Made by a program: the position numbers and the translations under genes | NCBI RefSeq assembly: GCF_905220565.1 | Contig: NC_059421.1 | Location: forward strand, 4,235,501-4,299,500 | Direction of reading: 5' to 3' | DNA from: Melitaea cinxia | Taxonomy: Eukaryota; Arthropoda; Insecta; Lepidoptera; Nymphalidae | DNA length: 64,000 nt | Part shown: piece by piece, positions 1 to 12,247 of the stretch | Position numbering within the stretch: position 1 is the first letter of the stretch | How the letters are laid out: each line of letters opens with the position of its first letter | The notes under the pieces: model-generated | Told to the model about the DNA's origin: nothing | The model's input: only the letters and a program-made list of their open reading frames with translations | The model's database searches: none

Positions 1-779
1 CTTAAGAATGAGGATTTACCCTTTACTGGGTAACTACCTGCGTAGACACATTACGTCTTACGTCATGGAAATAGTTTCAAGGGTCGCTGTGACAAAACGC
101 TTTGCACGGGTGCAAATTATTATAGTCGGAACGGTCGAGTTCCAGAACACCACGCCGTAACTATAATAAATGGGAAAATACAAAGTATTTAATAATATAA
201 AATATAATTTTTAATTATTACATGCAATTAAGTGACTACTGTGGAAGACCAAGATGTCATACCATTATATACAAGTTGACACGACAAACTCTGGACAGCA
301 TTTTTTTTTTATACTTCGATGTTTTTAAATTTAATTTTATAAAAAAACGTTGTTCTTATAGTAAGGAACAAACAAAACAAACAATCATCCAAGTTTGGGG
401 ATGGTTATTTTTTTGTAAGATATTTGAATTAACCTACGTACATTGAGAGCGCAAAGTTATTTTGGCGAGGTGAATACAAAATGATTAGTTATCATAAAAC
501 AAATTTTTCAGATTTTAAATATCTTACCTTATATAATTAATGATTAACTTTTGGCAATTTTTAATAATTAATGTTTATGTACAAATGTATGCTACGAAAA
601 ATACTCGCATATATTTCAGAACTTTCTCCGATATGAATAATAAATAATAAATATTTACAACCTACACACATGGTCATCTGTTCCTAAAGTAAGCAACCGA
701 CTGGCGTAGCTACATTTTTTTTTTTTTTTGATAAACATACATATGAATATTACATATATAAATAAAATATTGTATATAA
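1..779. other. Unassigned AT-rich DNA
   Basis: No gene or clear repeat family was recognised. The 74-codon frame at 222-446 is low complexity. A stretch near 665-720 weakly resembles the GATGGTAAGCGATTACCGTAG interspersed family and is followed by a T run. Confidence 0.5.
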
Positions 780-865
780 CACCCAGACTCGGGGTTAGAA
801 TCGAACCCACGATCCCGGATCAGAAAGCAAGGTCACTACAAAATGTGCCAACGGGCTAGTCGATA
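780..865 (-). repeat. tRNA-derived SINE head fragment
   Basis: On the minus strand there is an A-box-like stretch (TAGCCCGTTGGCAC) and about 45 bases later a B-box-like GGGTTCGATTC, followed by CCGAGTCTGGGTGT. The same family appears on the plus strand at 8105-8195. It is read as the RNA polymerase III promoter region of a degenerate SINE. No cloverleaf was folded, so it is not called a tRNA gene. Confidence 0.5.
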
Positions 866-992
866 AAAGTGAGAATAATTTTCATGGAGAGTTTAGACCT
901 CGAAAATAGAATATTCACGTGTTCCATACACGGGATTGTAATAGTAAGTTAATATACCTGATAGCGATCGTTACTCACAGTAGGTAATATAA

Positions 993-1092
993 CCGCCAAC
1001 CCGCAGTGGAGCAGCGTGGTGGACTAGGCTCAGATCCTTCTCCTACACAGAGGAAGAGGCCTATGCCTAGCAGTGGATATTACAGGCTGAAT
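993..1092 (+). repeat. SINE/LINE 3' tail fragment
   Basis: It carries the tail motif of the main SINE family in the window: CCGCCAACCCGCAGTGGAGC, then GAGGCCTATGCCTAGCAGTG and ATTACAGGCTGA. Related tails lie at 17726-17812, 27863-27963, 36370-36474 and 52010-52093, and full copies at 7046-7377 and 57003-57317. The 108-codon frame starting at 1006 is an accident of this repeat. Confidence 0.7.
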
Positions 1093-1163
1093 CGTATAAA
1101 AAGTAAGCTGAATAAAAGAAAATTAAATATAATCTGCAAAATCCCTGTTATCAACAATTTTTT

Positions 1164-1278
1164 AATCAACCGTTTCAGCGGGGATCGAACCTACATCTCC
1201 GACTTATTAGCCTATTGGCTAAAGCACAGACACGGTAAGTCGGAGATGCAGGTTCGATCCCCGCTGAAACGGTCGATT
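1164..1278. repeat. Fold-back of a tRNA-like sequence (43 bp arms)
   Basis: The left arm 1164-1206 and right arm 1236-1278 are inverted copies with about two mismatches, separated by a 29-base spacer. Each arm contains the B-box-like GGTTCGATCCCCGCTGAAAC or its complement. The minus strand of the spacer supplies an A-box-like TAGCCAATAGG. The structure would form a long hairpin. It could be two head-to-head SINE heads or one tRNA-like module duplicated in inverted orientation. Confidence 0.7.
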
Positions 1279-2569
1279 TTTGATATTAAAAAACTTTTAG
1301 AATTTCCTAATGCGTGGGTAACACAAAAATAAATCGTACGAATCCCTGCTATATTTAAAAATGCAACAGTCATATAATTAAAAACCGTTTAGAAAGGGAA
1401 CTGTTAAGGAGACTATGAATAAAAAAAGACTTAAACAAACTTCTCAGGTTTCTGTTATGTTTAAAAAAATTTAGCAGCAAAAGGTTATTAAAACGATTAT
1501 AAATAACTTTTATAAACAAATAATTAGTATTGCAAATCAAAAAGTACCAACTAAAGACTCAATGCAAATAATTTAAAGCAGTACACACTTATCATTTTGT
1601 AATGCTGAAAAATATTTAGATCGTGTTTATTAACACACATTAAGACCACCTATATTGCTACAACATATTTCAAGGCCAGCAATAATTTAAAAAAAAACGG
1701 CTGAGAGTTCAGTAACCACATTTTTTTCACCAACCTCTTACTGTGTCTCTCTTCTCGAAAGATTTTGTAAGCTGATCGGTTGTAAACATACGTTACATAC
1801 ATTTCCCCCATTATTTCTCAAGACACAGATTTTCTCAAGACGCTTTCCTTTATCGCCACCGTGAGTTGAATTTTTAAATTTAACACTTGAAAATTTAGCG
1901 ATGCCAACCCAAATTTGAACCTACGACCTCACAGTAACAATTCAAGTTGAATCCACTGATTTATCCAGGTGTTAGGTACGGACTAGAATAATAAGGAGAC
2001 TCTGTTGAAAAGTTGAAAATAATGTTGGAAAAGTACAGTCATACACTAAGATTTATTACAATAATGGTACGAGTACGTTAGGATTCTGAGTTTCCACAAG
2101 GGATATTTTTTATAACATATTTAAAATACACAAAAAAGGATTTAACTGAGAACCCAAAGAATATTTAAATCCGACCACTCAAACCAAGATTATGCGATTG
2201 TTACCACTTAAGGTAAATTAACTACCTTTTGGAGTATTTTATCTATATCTCTTTGCCTTTCGCTGTATTAAAGTTTTCTTCCTCTTAACTTTTACCGGTG
2301 ACCTAAAATACTTAAGTTATCATTGAGCGGTTGACTTTACTATGTTTTAGTTAGCAGTGTAAAATAAATAGCTATTTCTATTGCTATTTATCGTATTACG
2401 GAAGCGACTTTTTAATTTGACGATATGTACTTTTTAATTTTGTTAATATTATTTGTGTGTTAAATTCCTCGTGAATTATTTTGTATGTTGTCATTATTTT
2501 TACAAATTAAATGTTTTATACTGTTAGTTTCAAAAAACATTATTATGTACAGATTTTTACTGTAGTCAC
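1279..2569. other. Unassigned AT-rich DNA
   Basis: No open frame of note and no recognisable repeat family. A B-box-poor, degenerate tRNA-like stretch (AACCTACGACC) occurs near 1915 but is too decayed to call. Confidence 0.4.
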
Positions 2570-3085
2570 ATGGAAATCCTACTAATAATATAAACACGAA
2601 AGTATGTATGTAAGGATTTTTTTTATTTATTTATTTATTTTTTATAATAAGGATGGGGGCAAACTAGCAGATGAAGCCATCTGATGTTAAACGGCTACCG
2701 TGGCCCATGGATATAAAGATGTATGGATGTATGGATGTGTAGATGTATGGATATATGAATGTTTGTTCCCCTTTCACGCAAAAACTACTGAAGGGATTTT
2801 AATGAAAGTTTACAATAATATAGCTTATACATTAGAATAACACGTATGCTGCAATTTTTAATGATAGTGTGTGAATTGTCCAAAATATAACGATAATTGT
2901 CAAATAAGTCGGAAAAAAACATCATCAAGTCATCTGCGAGCTATTCTTGCGTACGCTGCAAAAACTGTAGAGTTTATATGTATATAATATATAAGAGAAA
3001 TGTTTATCTTAAGTCCTTTAGTCCTACAAAAAAGTCTGCGACGGCATATATCTATCTTTTATGAGTAAGCCATTATCGCAAAAAC
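2570..3085 (+). mobile_element. Helitron-like fragment, interrupted
   Basis: The stretch contains TTTCACGCAAAAACTACTGA and later GTCTGCGACGGCATATATCT, which recurs at 32400-32460 as GTCCGCGACAGCATAT. Such sequences are characteristic of non-autonomous Helitron-like repeats in Lepidoptera (recognised by eye). Bases about 2610-2715 look like a nested piece of the GATGGTAAG family (CATCTGATGTTAAACGGCTA). Neither end was located precisely. Confidence 0.45.
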
Positions 3086-3122
3086 AGTGAAGAACATATT
3101 TCTAATGCACATTTACAATACG

Positions 3123-3292
3123 TTTGACGACGCGTTGGCGCAGCGATCACAGCTCTGGCTCTTGCGCTGGCGGTCGCGAGTTCGATCCCCGCTAACAATA
3201 GATATTTGTATTTTACATAATTATAGATGTTTCTCGTGGTCTGGGCGTGATTTATTTCCGGACCCCCGACAAATAAGAAAATTCTACTGATA
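3123..3292 (+). repeat. tRNA-headed SINE, second subfamily
   Basis: The head reads GACGACGCGTTGGCGCAGCG (A box included), followed by a B box GAGTTCGATCCCCGC and a body with GTGGTCTGGGCG and TTTCCGGACCCCCGACA. Copies of the same subfamily lie at 15435-15617 (-), 19872-20042 (+), 28359-28562 (+), 47552-47766 (-) and 48014-48165 (+). The body differs from the subfamily at 7046-7377, although the heads are similar. Confidence 0.75.
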
Positions 3293-4139
3293 TATATTAT
3301 ATATATTTATAGATGATTTTTTTTTTTCGATTGTTAATGTTGAAACGACTAATTAATTTTTAAAGACACTTTATCGACTTAAATTACATAACAACAACTA
3401 TTACAAATTTCAGGTATAATTAGTTCCCAAAATACTTCTAAAACTATACAGCATAACCAATAATTACATTTATGCATCGGTTATCGGTGTAAATTAAATA
3501 GTGTTCTACACTGACATTTAATATCGTATGCCATGACTTTTAAGTTTGACAGTGTTATTACAGCGCCGAAGCATGAATAATTCTGTAGTTTCATATCGAC
3601 TCACGGCCAAACTTGATGCGAAAATGTAATACTGCTATCCTATTGCGTTTAATTTTACAATTCATTGGAATACATTTCAAATCGAAATAAACGTTATCGA
3701 AATTGAATTACAGTTTTAGGTAAAAAAATTAATCTTCATCTGTTTATTGACTATTAAAGATTTTATAGTTAATTTAATAGGCCCAATGGAGTGAACAAAA
3801 TAATGCGTGTTCAGCTCCGACGCACGACTGAATTTTACTCCTTCAGATCGACTGTCTAGATAGGCCAAAAAGAAAGAAAAAGATTAATACCATATCGAAT
3901 GGTATATAAACGAATGTCATCAATCGGAACCCTATTCGTTCCAATAGATGGCGTTACGACAAACGTAAATAGATCATTCGTTCAGTACACTCCTCTTTTT
4001 TTTCATACCGGGGGGCCTTATATGAAAATCGAATGTTAAGGAGTAAACTCAAGTTTAAAGTTTCTTTCATCGTTTATGTAGTATTTGATATAGGTAAGAA
4101 GAAGTAACATGTGTAAGAATATTACAAGACAAAGACCAG
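3293..4139. other. Unassigned DNA with GC-richer patch
   Basis: No gene recognised. Bases about 3780-4060 are richer in GC and contain an imperfect palindrome TACCATATCGAATGGTA and the run CCGGGGGGCC, and look like a decayed repeat. The family was not recognised. An 11-base sequence at 4129-4139 (ACAAAGACCAG) is repeated at 5420-5430 on the far side of the next element. Confidence 0.4.
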
Positions 4140-4140
4140 T

Positions 4141-5413
4141 AGGCTTACTCTTGACTCACAAAAACACGAATTCAATTCAGTTCCAGTTCCATTCTGTAAT
4201 ATTTTGGTACTCTTGACAAAATCGAGCTTTCAATTGAATTGAAATTGGAATCGAATTGACGATCGGTTTCCGGTGTAGCCATTATAATAAATAATAATAA
4301 TAATAATAATAATACTCTTTATTGTACACCATTAAAAGAAACAACAGAGAAAAAAAACATAAAATGAAAGATGTACAAAGGCGGTCTTATCGCTGAAAGA
4401 GCGATCTCTTCCAGACAACCTTTGGGTATAGGACACGAAATAGAAACTGCAGTTAGGAAGTAAACAAACGATTGGTGTGCGAATAAGAATACTCGAACAA
4501 AGTACTAATAGACAATATATAATAATAATAAGTAATAAGAAAATAAAATTTTACTCATGAAATTTTATGTTTTTTAAATTATAATGTGACTCCAATAATT
4601 AATTATTATCTATTATATTGTAATTCCTTAAATTAAACCTAAAACTGATTTTTTTAAGCATAAAAACGCAAGATATATTATACATTCTGGGATAATGTGT
4701 GTTGTTGTTAAAAAAAGCTCACGACTGGCGCAATTTTGAGACTTCTAAATTTCAAATTATCTCAATTACGTATTTTCTTAATTTATATTTATAATTAACT
4801 TATTTTCTTTCTTTATTTATTTCTGTAATAATTTCTTCAATTTTACCATTATTAAGCTTAAATTAGTGAATACAAAAGTGTATTAAGATAGTTAAAACAA
4901 AAGATATTAGAGACTTAAATACTGTTATTTTTATTTCAATATTAGAAATATAAATACTGTGATTTATATTTAAAAATTGCTACCTTAGGTTAGAAGAGGA
5001 TAAAAAGCTAATTGTTAAGTATTTTGTTCTATTTTAATAGTGTGATTGTGATATTGTTGTTTATAATATAAAAATATACATAGTTAATATGTTAAAAATA
5101 AGCGCCAGTCGCGCCATTATCTTAATAAAAAACACTTTAAGATACACAATCGAACACTGAAAAGTTAACTTTATTGAAACGAGTAAATTCGATCCCAAAC
5201 ACGATTCCCAAGTCGATAGTCAACGTCAAAATATTGTCAAGAGTGCAAAAAAAAAAAAATGTATAAGATTGAGAAATCCCAATTTCTATTGGTTACATAA
5301 AATTCCACTGTAAAGTCAAATCGTGCGCTAGTGTAGTTTTCAAGAGTACCGATTGACAAGTTCTCGATCCCAATCCTAAATTTCAAATAGGTTTGAGTTT
5401 CAAGAGTAAGCCT
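4141..5413. mobile_element. Non-autonomous DNA transposon with diverged terminal inverted repeats
   Basis: The left end AGGCTTACTCTTGA (4141-4154) is the reverse complement of TCAAGAGTAAGCCT (5400-5413). A second inverted motif pair, GGTACTCTTGA near 4206 and TCAAGAGTACC near 5339, lies at similar distances inside, so the terminal repeats span roughly 80 bp but have diverged. Further CTCTTGA motifs occur inside (about 5240). Direct repeats ACAAAGACCAG flank the element (4129-4139 and 5420-5430), but a few unexplained bases lie between repeat and ends, so the target-site length is uncertain. No transposase frame is present. Confidence 0.55.
4283..4545 (-). repeat. LINE 3' tail nested in the DNA element
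   Basis: An (AAT)n tract at 4285-4313 is followed by CTCTTTATTGTACACCA and GAGCGATCTCTTCCAGACAA. This resembles the 3' end of a lepidopteran non-LTR element in reverse orientation with its microsatellite tail at the left. A decayed relative lies at 52141-52265. Clade assignment (CR1-like) is from memory and tentative. Confidence 0.5.
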
Positions 5414-5430
5414 GCAGTTACAAAGACCAG

Positions 5431-6112
5431 GTACACTATAACAGCAGGAACGTAGACGTCCAGCTATGGTATCCGCTTTCCGTCAGGCTAACCATACGCT
5501 TGATTGCCAACTTTGAAATAAAAAAGAATCGTAAGCGCACTATTCACAGAAACACAACACTAATTGAGAACAATATTATTTGCTTTCGATCTTCTATAGT
5601 ACATAATTCCACAGTCGAGCTCTAAATTCAGAACAAGACGTTTCTTACTATAACCTACTTACAATTGAAGTATTACGTAATAAAATAAAACAAAAACTAT
5701 TATCTTCAAATAATACAACAGTTGACAACACTCGAGTATTGTGAGTACTTTCAACAATATCAGAAGTATTACATCGATTCGATCACAAGTGAACGTTGAA
5801 CAATCGTTATTGGAATATATTTTTTATTCATAACATGAAAGTATTCAACGAATTTCAATAGTAAGTGATCTGATCGGAATCTACTCGAGATCTCGGATAC
5901 TTTTATTGCTTAGACAACATTGACCCATCTGAATATCTACGGAAATACTAACTTGTTACCGCACATTGAAGATTTTATTATCTGATCTTTGAATTCCTAC
6001 AATGTAGGAACTCGTATCTACAACCCTGAAGTAACTACTGCCGTGTTCAACTATATAGTACAAATAAAAACCTTTACTTTTTTTGTACAACTAAGTCAGC
6101 AAATCAAAAAAA
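5431..6112. other. Unassigned DNA
   Basis: No gene recognised. Bases 5455-5500 (TATCCGCTTTCCGTCAGGCT) may be a short reverse fragment of the GATGGTAAG family. The rest is AT-rich with no discernible structure. Confidence 0.4.
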
Positions 6113-6255
6113 AAAAGCATACGGCTCACTTGATGCTAAGTGACTACAGTAGCTTATAGACGTCTGCAATACCAGAAGGATCGAAAGTGCGTTGCCGCCT
6201 CTACCTCTAACCCCCCAGGAGCTCTGCTAACCTTACTCACCACATGAACATTAAA
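6113..6255 (+). repeat. GATGGTAAG-family interspersed repeat, partial
   Basis: It contains CACTTGATGCTAAGTGACTA, CAGTAGCTTATAGACGTCTG, GCGTTGCCGCC and CCCCCCAGGAGCTCTG. The best copy in the window is 34442-34740. Others are at 35325-35575, 54140-54445, 54985-55100 (+) and 13553-13645, 20125-20335 (-). It is non-coding and its class is unknown to me. Confidence 0.65.
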
Positions 6256-7045
6256 ATTATCTTAATTTAACACATATCCCTAAAAAGTTAAAATTATTTC
6301 GTTACTATTTGTGTGTTTTGTACAAACAAAGCGAAAAAGGGAACGTTTATAAATCACGACATACATATTTCATTGTTCCCGGTAATCCCTTCCTCGCCCT
6401 TATCATCGTGTAGCCTTAACCGGTTGTGACGACACATAATTCCTAATTTGAAATTTCATATTAGTTGAATATGAAGGCAGGGTATATATATTTATATTTT
6501 TTACAAGGTTAGCTAAGGTTATTTGAAAAAACAAGTTCCATTGTAATTACAAATTAACGAGAACGTTTTTCGTAATTACGTTAGTTAACTTATTGATTAC
6601 TAAATTAGTTATAGCAAAAACTACAAATTTTAAATGTAAGTTTATAATATTTTCTTCTTTCTTGTAATGAATGAGTGTTTACCGGTTGTACCGGATAATA
6701 ACCGGCTTATTGTGATCATTATTTTTGTTTGTATCAAATTTCCGAAAAAATAAATTAAACTCGACATTGTGCGTTTCTCCTATTACGAGTATAATCTTTA
6801 TTACTATTTTTATGACTTTAATCAGATAATGAAGGTTGATATCAATAATATGTTGTAACTTTTATTGTATGAATTATCATCATTGTTTCTAATATGGGGA
6901 TGTTTGTCTCCTGTTTTTATGTAGATTGTTGTCTCTTTCACACATATGTCTGAAGACAAGCAATTAAAACTAACACAAACTTCTTGTTAGACAGTAAAAA
7001 ATCTTATAAGTTCCTTCTAAAATTATTGTTTAATAAAGATTATCG
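6256..7045. other. Unassigned AT-rich DNA
   Basis: Nothing recognised. Repeated short TAACCGG/CCGGTTA motifs occur near 6417 and 6680-6705, without enough order to define an element. Confidence 0.4.
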
Positions 7046-7377
7046 CTCCAGCCTGTAATATCCCACTAATGGGCATAGACCTCTTTCCCCATATATGAGA
7101 AGGATCAAAGCTTAATCCAACACGCTGCTCCAATGCGAGTAGGAGGATATATTCCCTACTATGAGTAACGATTACTATCAGGTGTACATGATAACAACCG
7201 GGACCGACGGCTTAATGTGCTCTCATGCCACGGTGGAGAGCCCCACAAGGACTGCACAAACACCCAGACCACGGCAAACATCTATATGGCCAATACAGTA
7301 CCAGGATCGAACCCGCAACCACCAGCGCAACAGCCACAAACCAGTGCCGTGATCGTTGCGCCAACGCGTCGTCGTAA
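7046..7377 (-). repeat. Full-length tRNA-headed SINE
   Basis: Read on the minus strand it has a tRNA-like head (GACGACGCGTTGGCGCAACG with A box, then a B box GCGGGTTCGATCC), a central body (GTTGTTATCATGTACACCTG) and the LINE-like tail with CCTATGCCC-type motif ending ATTACAGGC. This is the standard architecture of a tRNA-derived SINE that borrows the 3' end of a partner LINE. Length is about 330 bp. Several 60-75 codon open frames overlapping it are incidental. Confidence 0.75.
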
Positions 7378-7483
7378 TAAAGTGTGTGCGAATTTTTAAT
7401 TAACATTTAATTCAGTTACATGCGCCACTACACGAAAACGTATTTTATAAAATATTCACAAAAAAACATTAATTCGGTCTCGT

Positions 7484-7803
7484 TCATCAGTTCAGCCTAT
7501 CGTAGTGCACTGCTGGACATAAGCCTCCACAAGTTCGCGCCAAAAATGAGCTGAACTCGTGTGTGTTGCCCATAGTCAAGCGGGTTGGTGACCGCAGGGC
7601 TAGCTTTGTCGCACCGAAGACGCTGCTGCCCGTCTTCGACCTGTGTATTTCAAAGCCAGCAGTTGGATGGTTATCCCGCCATTGCTTGGGTTTTTAAGTT
7701 CCAATGTGGTAGTGGCACTATGTTATCCCTTAGTCGCCTCTTACGACAGCCACGGGGAGAGAGGGGGTGGCTATATTCTTTACTGCCGAAGCCACACAGC
7801 ATG
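7484..7803 (-). repeat. RTE-tailed short element, near full length
   Basis: On the minus strand it starts GCTGTGTGGCTTCGGCAG (right end, near 7801) and runs through CGACTAAGGGATAACA, a CTGGCTTTGAAATACACAGG block and the tail GGAGGCTTATGTCCAGCAG to the left end. The start coincides with that of copies at 15658, 28583, 48518 and 55253, so it looks like a discrete short element and not a randomly truncated LINE. The pair of about 70-codon frames at 7585-7837 is shadow coding. Confidence 0.7.
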
Positions 7804-8104
7804 TCTCATTAGTTTCAATGAAATATCTACCAAGTAAACTCAGTATAAGAACTTTAAAAGTAAGAAGCTAAATTAGCACAGCGAGAAATTTATAAACATC
7901 TCAAAGGATCGGTAAATTTCGTATTTCACCGGAAATCCATTCGTGACGTATGTATGAACTTTCGAGAGTCGTTATCGAGTGAACGATCCAATTTTGCGGT
8001 TATTTTTTAGTTCGGGAATTTCAATACCGTCTGTGTAACAAATTATACTTGCAAATAAAACTTTAATGTGCTTGGGTTTTCGATGGGGAAATTTTGACAA
8101 CTGT

Positions 8105-8200
8105 TGGTACAGTTTATCGTGGCCCTGCTTTCTGCTCTGCTGTTTGCGGGTTCGATTCCCGCCTGAGTCTGGGTTTAATATTTGTATTTTGTCTATGTAT
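8105..8200 (+). repeat. tRNA-derived SINE head fragment
   Basis: CGTGGCCCTGCTTTCTGCTC is followed by a perfect B box, GCGGGTTCGATTCCCGC, and by CTGAGTCTGGGTTTAATATT. It matches the minus-strand fragment at 780-865. Confidence 0.55.
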
Positions 8201-9835
8201 ATATTAATAAGGATGCAATATTAACATACATGTTTGTTGGACAGTTAATATCTTCATCAAAATCTTTAAGCGCCTGATAACAGAAGTACTTCGATATTGC
8301 AGAAAATTATAGCTTAATAATAATGTGGATAAATAGAGTTGACAGTGGTCGGTATACCATAAGATTGATTGACCTTTATCTTTTATATGTATTTTAAAAA
8401 TTTAAATATTTCATATAGAATTAATTTAAAAAGTCTGTTACAATTTGGTACTAAAAACTCAAACATACTCGTATTAGTCTTTGAACTTTGTAATAACTAT
8501 TTTATGAACTAGAAACTACAATAAAATTATGTGAAAGAAGATTTAATCAGTTATATATACAGAGTAACAATGAATTCATGTAAAATTCTATTCGTAGCGT
8601 TATGATTTTAGTAGTCAGATAGTTTTAAATATTCATCTGCTCCTATTTTCTATTCTATTTATATTCATGTTTTGTGTCAGCCACGGTATGACACGTAAAT
8701 CATATTAATCATATTAATATACTATTTGCATTTTAAATTAAATCATTAAATGTTTCTAAATTTAAAAGTTCGTGGGCAAAATAATCAGTTTGTTGAATAT
8801 AGAAACTTTATAGAGGTTTTAATCGGTTTGCGATTTGTATATTTAGAAGTACCAAAATGCGAATGAAACACGATATTCGCACATCTGTTCAATAGATAAA
8901 AATTATTTTATATCTACTTTAAAGTATTAAAAATAAATCCAAATTAAAAAAAAATACTTTACATTTAAATTTGCGCCGTTGACTTACAAGAATCTCTAGT
9001 TCAAATTTCCTAGTACAAGAATGTTGAAAGAAACGTAAACTAGAGTAAAAAGATACATACAAGGGCAGACGATGAGGCTGTACTCTAATGACCCAGAAAT
9101 AATTTGAAAACCAGATTTTGCTGGAAAAATTACTTATAAACAGTTTTCAATCTAGCTTGGTGATGGTGGAAAATCGAAAAGTTTCAAGTCTAGTCCAGGC
9201 TAATGCCTCTGGATCTACACGTACCGCTTTATTTCTATTTAAGAGATATATCTATGTAAACAAAAGTACAAGGCATCAATTGTAAATATGTATAACGTCA
9301 TTAAATTTCGTAATAACTTTTTTAAATTAATTACAGGATTTTCTATCTATCTAAATATAGCCAATTAATTTTATTCTAAAATAAAACAACTCGTGTTATA
9401 CGTAATTAAAAATAAATAAATTTATTAAAAAATATCTTTTATGTATCAACATGTTTAAACATCCAATAACTCTACTCCTCAGAATCCAAACAGCAGAAAA
9501 TAATCTGTTCTGGTTTATAGCTTAGCCGGTTTAAGTCTTATCCGATTCTAAAACCGAATAAAACTAATCAAAACTGGTTATTATTGACTTTGCTCAGTCT
9601 TTATATCTTTGTGTAGTTTATTGCAAAGCCGTTAAGCTGTTTATATCGTGCATTCTAGTAAAACTTCTAAACTATATTATAGATTTTGTTAGGATATATC
9701 CTAACTTCCCACATGTAGTTATAACTCTCGTTAGTAAGGCGGATGAAATAAAATGTTTACAATTAGTTTGTTAAACATCAAACGCGACAGGTTATTTCTT
9801 TTAGCTTAAAACTATTGACTATGAATTTGAGTCAT
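8201..9835. other. Unassigned AT-rich DNA
   Basis: No gene, RNA gene or repeat family recognised in this 1.6 kb. Confidence 0.4.
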
Positions 9836-9845
9836 AGATCTTCTA

Positions 9846-10100
9846 TACAAATAAATAAAATTGGAGTGTCTGCTTGTAGTATTAAAATAAGCGCTTTTGT
9901 GGATGATGGATGTATGTATACACGGTTCATATACCAAAATAATATTTTTTAGAATTTTGTCTGTCTGTCTTTCTGTTTGTTCCGGCTTATCTCTAAAACG
10001 GCTGGACCGATTTTAATGGGACTTTCACTGGCAGATAGCTGATGTAATAAGGAGTATCTTAGGCTAATTTTATTTTAGAAATTTATTTATTTTATAACTC
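9846..10100 (+). mobile_element. Helitron-like fragment
   Basis: It begins TCTATACAAATAAATAAAAT and contains TTGTTCCGGCTTATCTCTAA and ACTTTCACTGGCAGATAGCT. The same order of motifs, in reverse orientation and with a CTAG end, is found at 49605-49886, so the two are copies of one family. This copy loses similarity before the 3' CTAG end. Confidence 0.6.
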
Positions 10101-12207
10101 TGCGAACTGAACAATAGGTAACTTTTTAAATTTCACAAGGATGAAGTCGCGATCTAGTAGAAATATATAGTTCTTGTACTTTGATGACACGTCGGCGTCG
10201 GTCAATCGATACTCAAATTCGCTGAGATGTTTGTCATAGTACTAAGCGTTCGAGTTGTGTGTGTATGTCGAGGACTCATGTCTTATTTTACGGAGATTAG
10301 ACAGAGTTTACATTTTAAAATATTCTTAATAGATTTGTTTCGTATAACCTAAACTACTTTGTTGATTAAACTGTAAGTTAATGTAAACATTATCAAAGCA
10401 CATTTTGTTTTTTTATGTAAATGTTTGAGTCCTATAATTAGTTCCACAATTCAAACCAATGCTTTTACATTTATTATTTAACGCTACTTAATCTAATGAT
10501 CTCACATTCAGAACAAATTTAAACACAAGTCTATTAACTTCTTTGCTATGAATAATTAAAATGTAATTAAAGAATTGCTCGTAAAACGTGAAATGAACGT
10601 TTTATATAATTACTGAATGATATTAAATGAGAAATGGAACAAATGTTACCCGACCATTGAAAGAGGGTTCTGTTTTTTTGAGTGTATATACGTTAAACGT
10701 GTGTGCGTGTGTGTGTGTTTGTGTGGCATAAGAGTTTTCAAAGTACAGTTTATTATTACTGTTTTCTGTGTTAAGAATTATTTTGTCATTCCCTTGATAT
10801 AGCATATGGAGAATATAAGTTTGCAATATCCATTTTAAATTTGAAGTTAATCCAGTTTATGTTTAATACAACGGACGATGTTTACGATGCTTTAAAATAT
10901 TTTATACATACAATAAAAACCTTCTCAACGTCTTTTACAGACTGTTTCACGTACATACAGTCTTTGTGCACTTTATGTATAGATACGAGTGACATAATTT
11001 TCGGAAGCGGTCCATAACTTGACACTTTAAGACAGCTTCGTAGCATTTTGGAGCGTCATGAAAATCCTTCTATATTTTCCGAGAGGATTCTGGAATTTTC
11101 CGATGCAATATCGTCACAGCGATATTTATGGTAAACAATTTTGCTTGAAGATACTCGGAATGTTACGTAAATTTATACTTGAAATATTATAATAAATTTT
11201 AAATGTAAGACCCTCAAGTAAATTATTTTTATTACTTCGGGTTGTATTTTTTAAGGTAATGTATATTTTTTTAAGCAAAAATATATTAAAACAAGAATAG
11301 CAAAAACAAATTAAGTTAAAACAGCCTATGATCCTCCAAATTTTGGCCAAAGACTTTCTATTTATACGGATGATTTGAGGCTCATTCGGCCACGTTGCTT
11401 CTCTGTGGAAGTCATTTTTTTTTTTGTTGTATAAAGTAACAATCGTTATCAGGTAGCATATTGTCGTTCTCTGTATTAATATCATTGATTTTACATATAA
11501 ACTTTATAATACATATTGTAACCCTGTAATAAAAATAGAAAAGGGTTTAAATCGTAACAAATATTTTGAGATATTTCCTTTGATAAAAAAAGAAACTCCA
11601 TATCTCTGTTGTATTACACTAAAGATGTTGAAATTGACACCAAGACACGAAGTATTACTTACTAATTCATGTAAACGACATCTTTCACAGTTCAAATGAA
11701 ATTCTTTATTTTATAACGAAATATTTTTACTCGAAATTGATAATTTAGTATGCAAAGAGAGTACGAGTTTTCATTCCGAGCGCGTCTCTTAAATCTTCTT
11801 TTGATTAAAAATATAATTTTTCAATATCCTTCGAGATTGTCGCGGTTTTTTTTTAACTGAGTCATTAAATTGATAACGGTTTCATTAACTTTTGACTCTT
11901 ACAAAGTCACTCAGTCGAATTCTTCTTTGTCTAATGAAGTATATAAATTAATTAATAAATATCTTTTTACACACACGGTCGTCTAACCTCCTGCGGTAAG
12001 CAACTTAATGTTTGTGTCATAGGTAACATCGCCTTTGTACATCTTGTATTGTATCTTTCTTTATATGTGTCTGTATTTTGGTGTACATTACGAATAAATA
12101 AATAAATAAATAAATAAATAACAGCCGACTGTTACAGCAATTTTTTTTTGTAAATATACATAGAAATTATATATATATAAATACGAATGTAACACCCAAA
12201 AGCAGGG

Positions 12208-12247
<40 letters not shown>

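Noticed and set aside
1164..1278. Functional tRNA gene
   Set aside because: B boxes are present, but no complete cloverleaf or proper A/B box pair on one strand. The sequence is a fold-back.
3123..3292. tRNA genes at this and similar A/B-box sites
   Set aside because: The same head with the same downstream body recurs at several sites, which is the signature of SINEs. Acceptor and anticodon stems were not found.
11126..11485. 119-codon minus-strand frame as a gene
   Set aside because: Low-complexity AT-driven composition, no motif, no sign of splice or promoter context.
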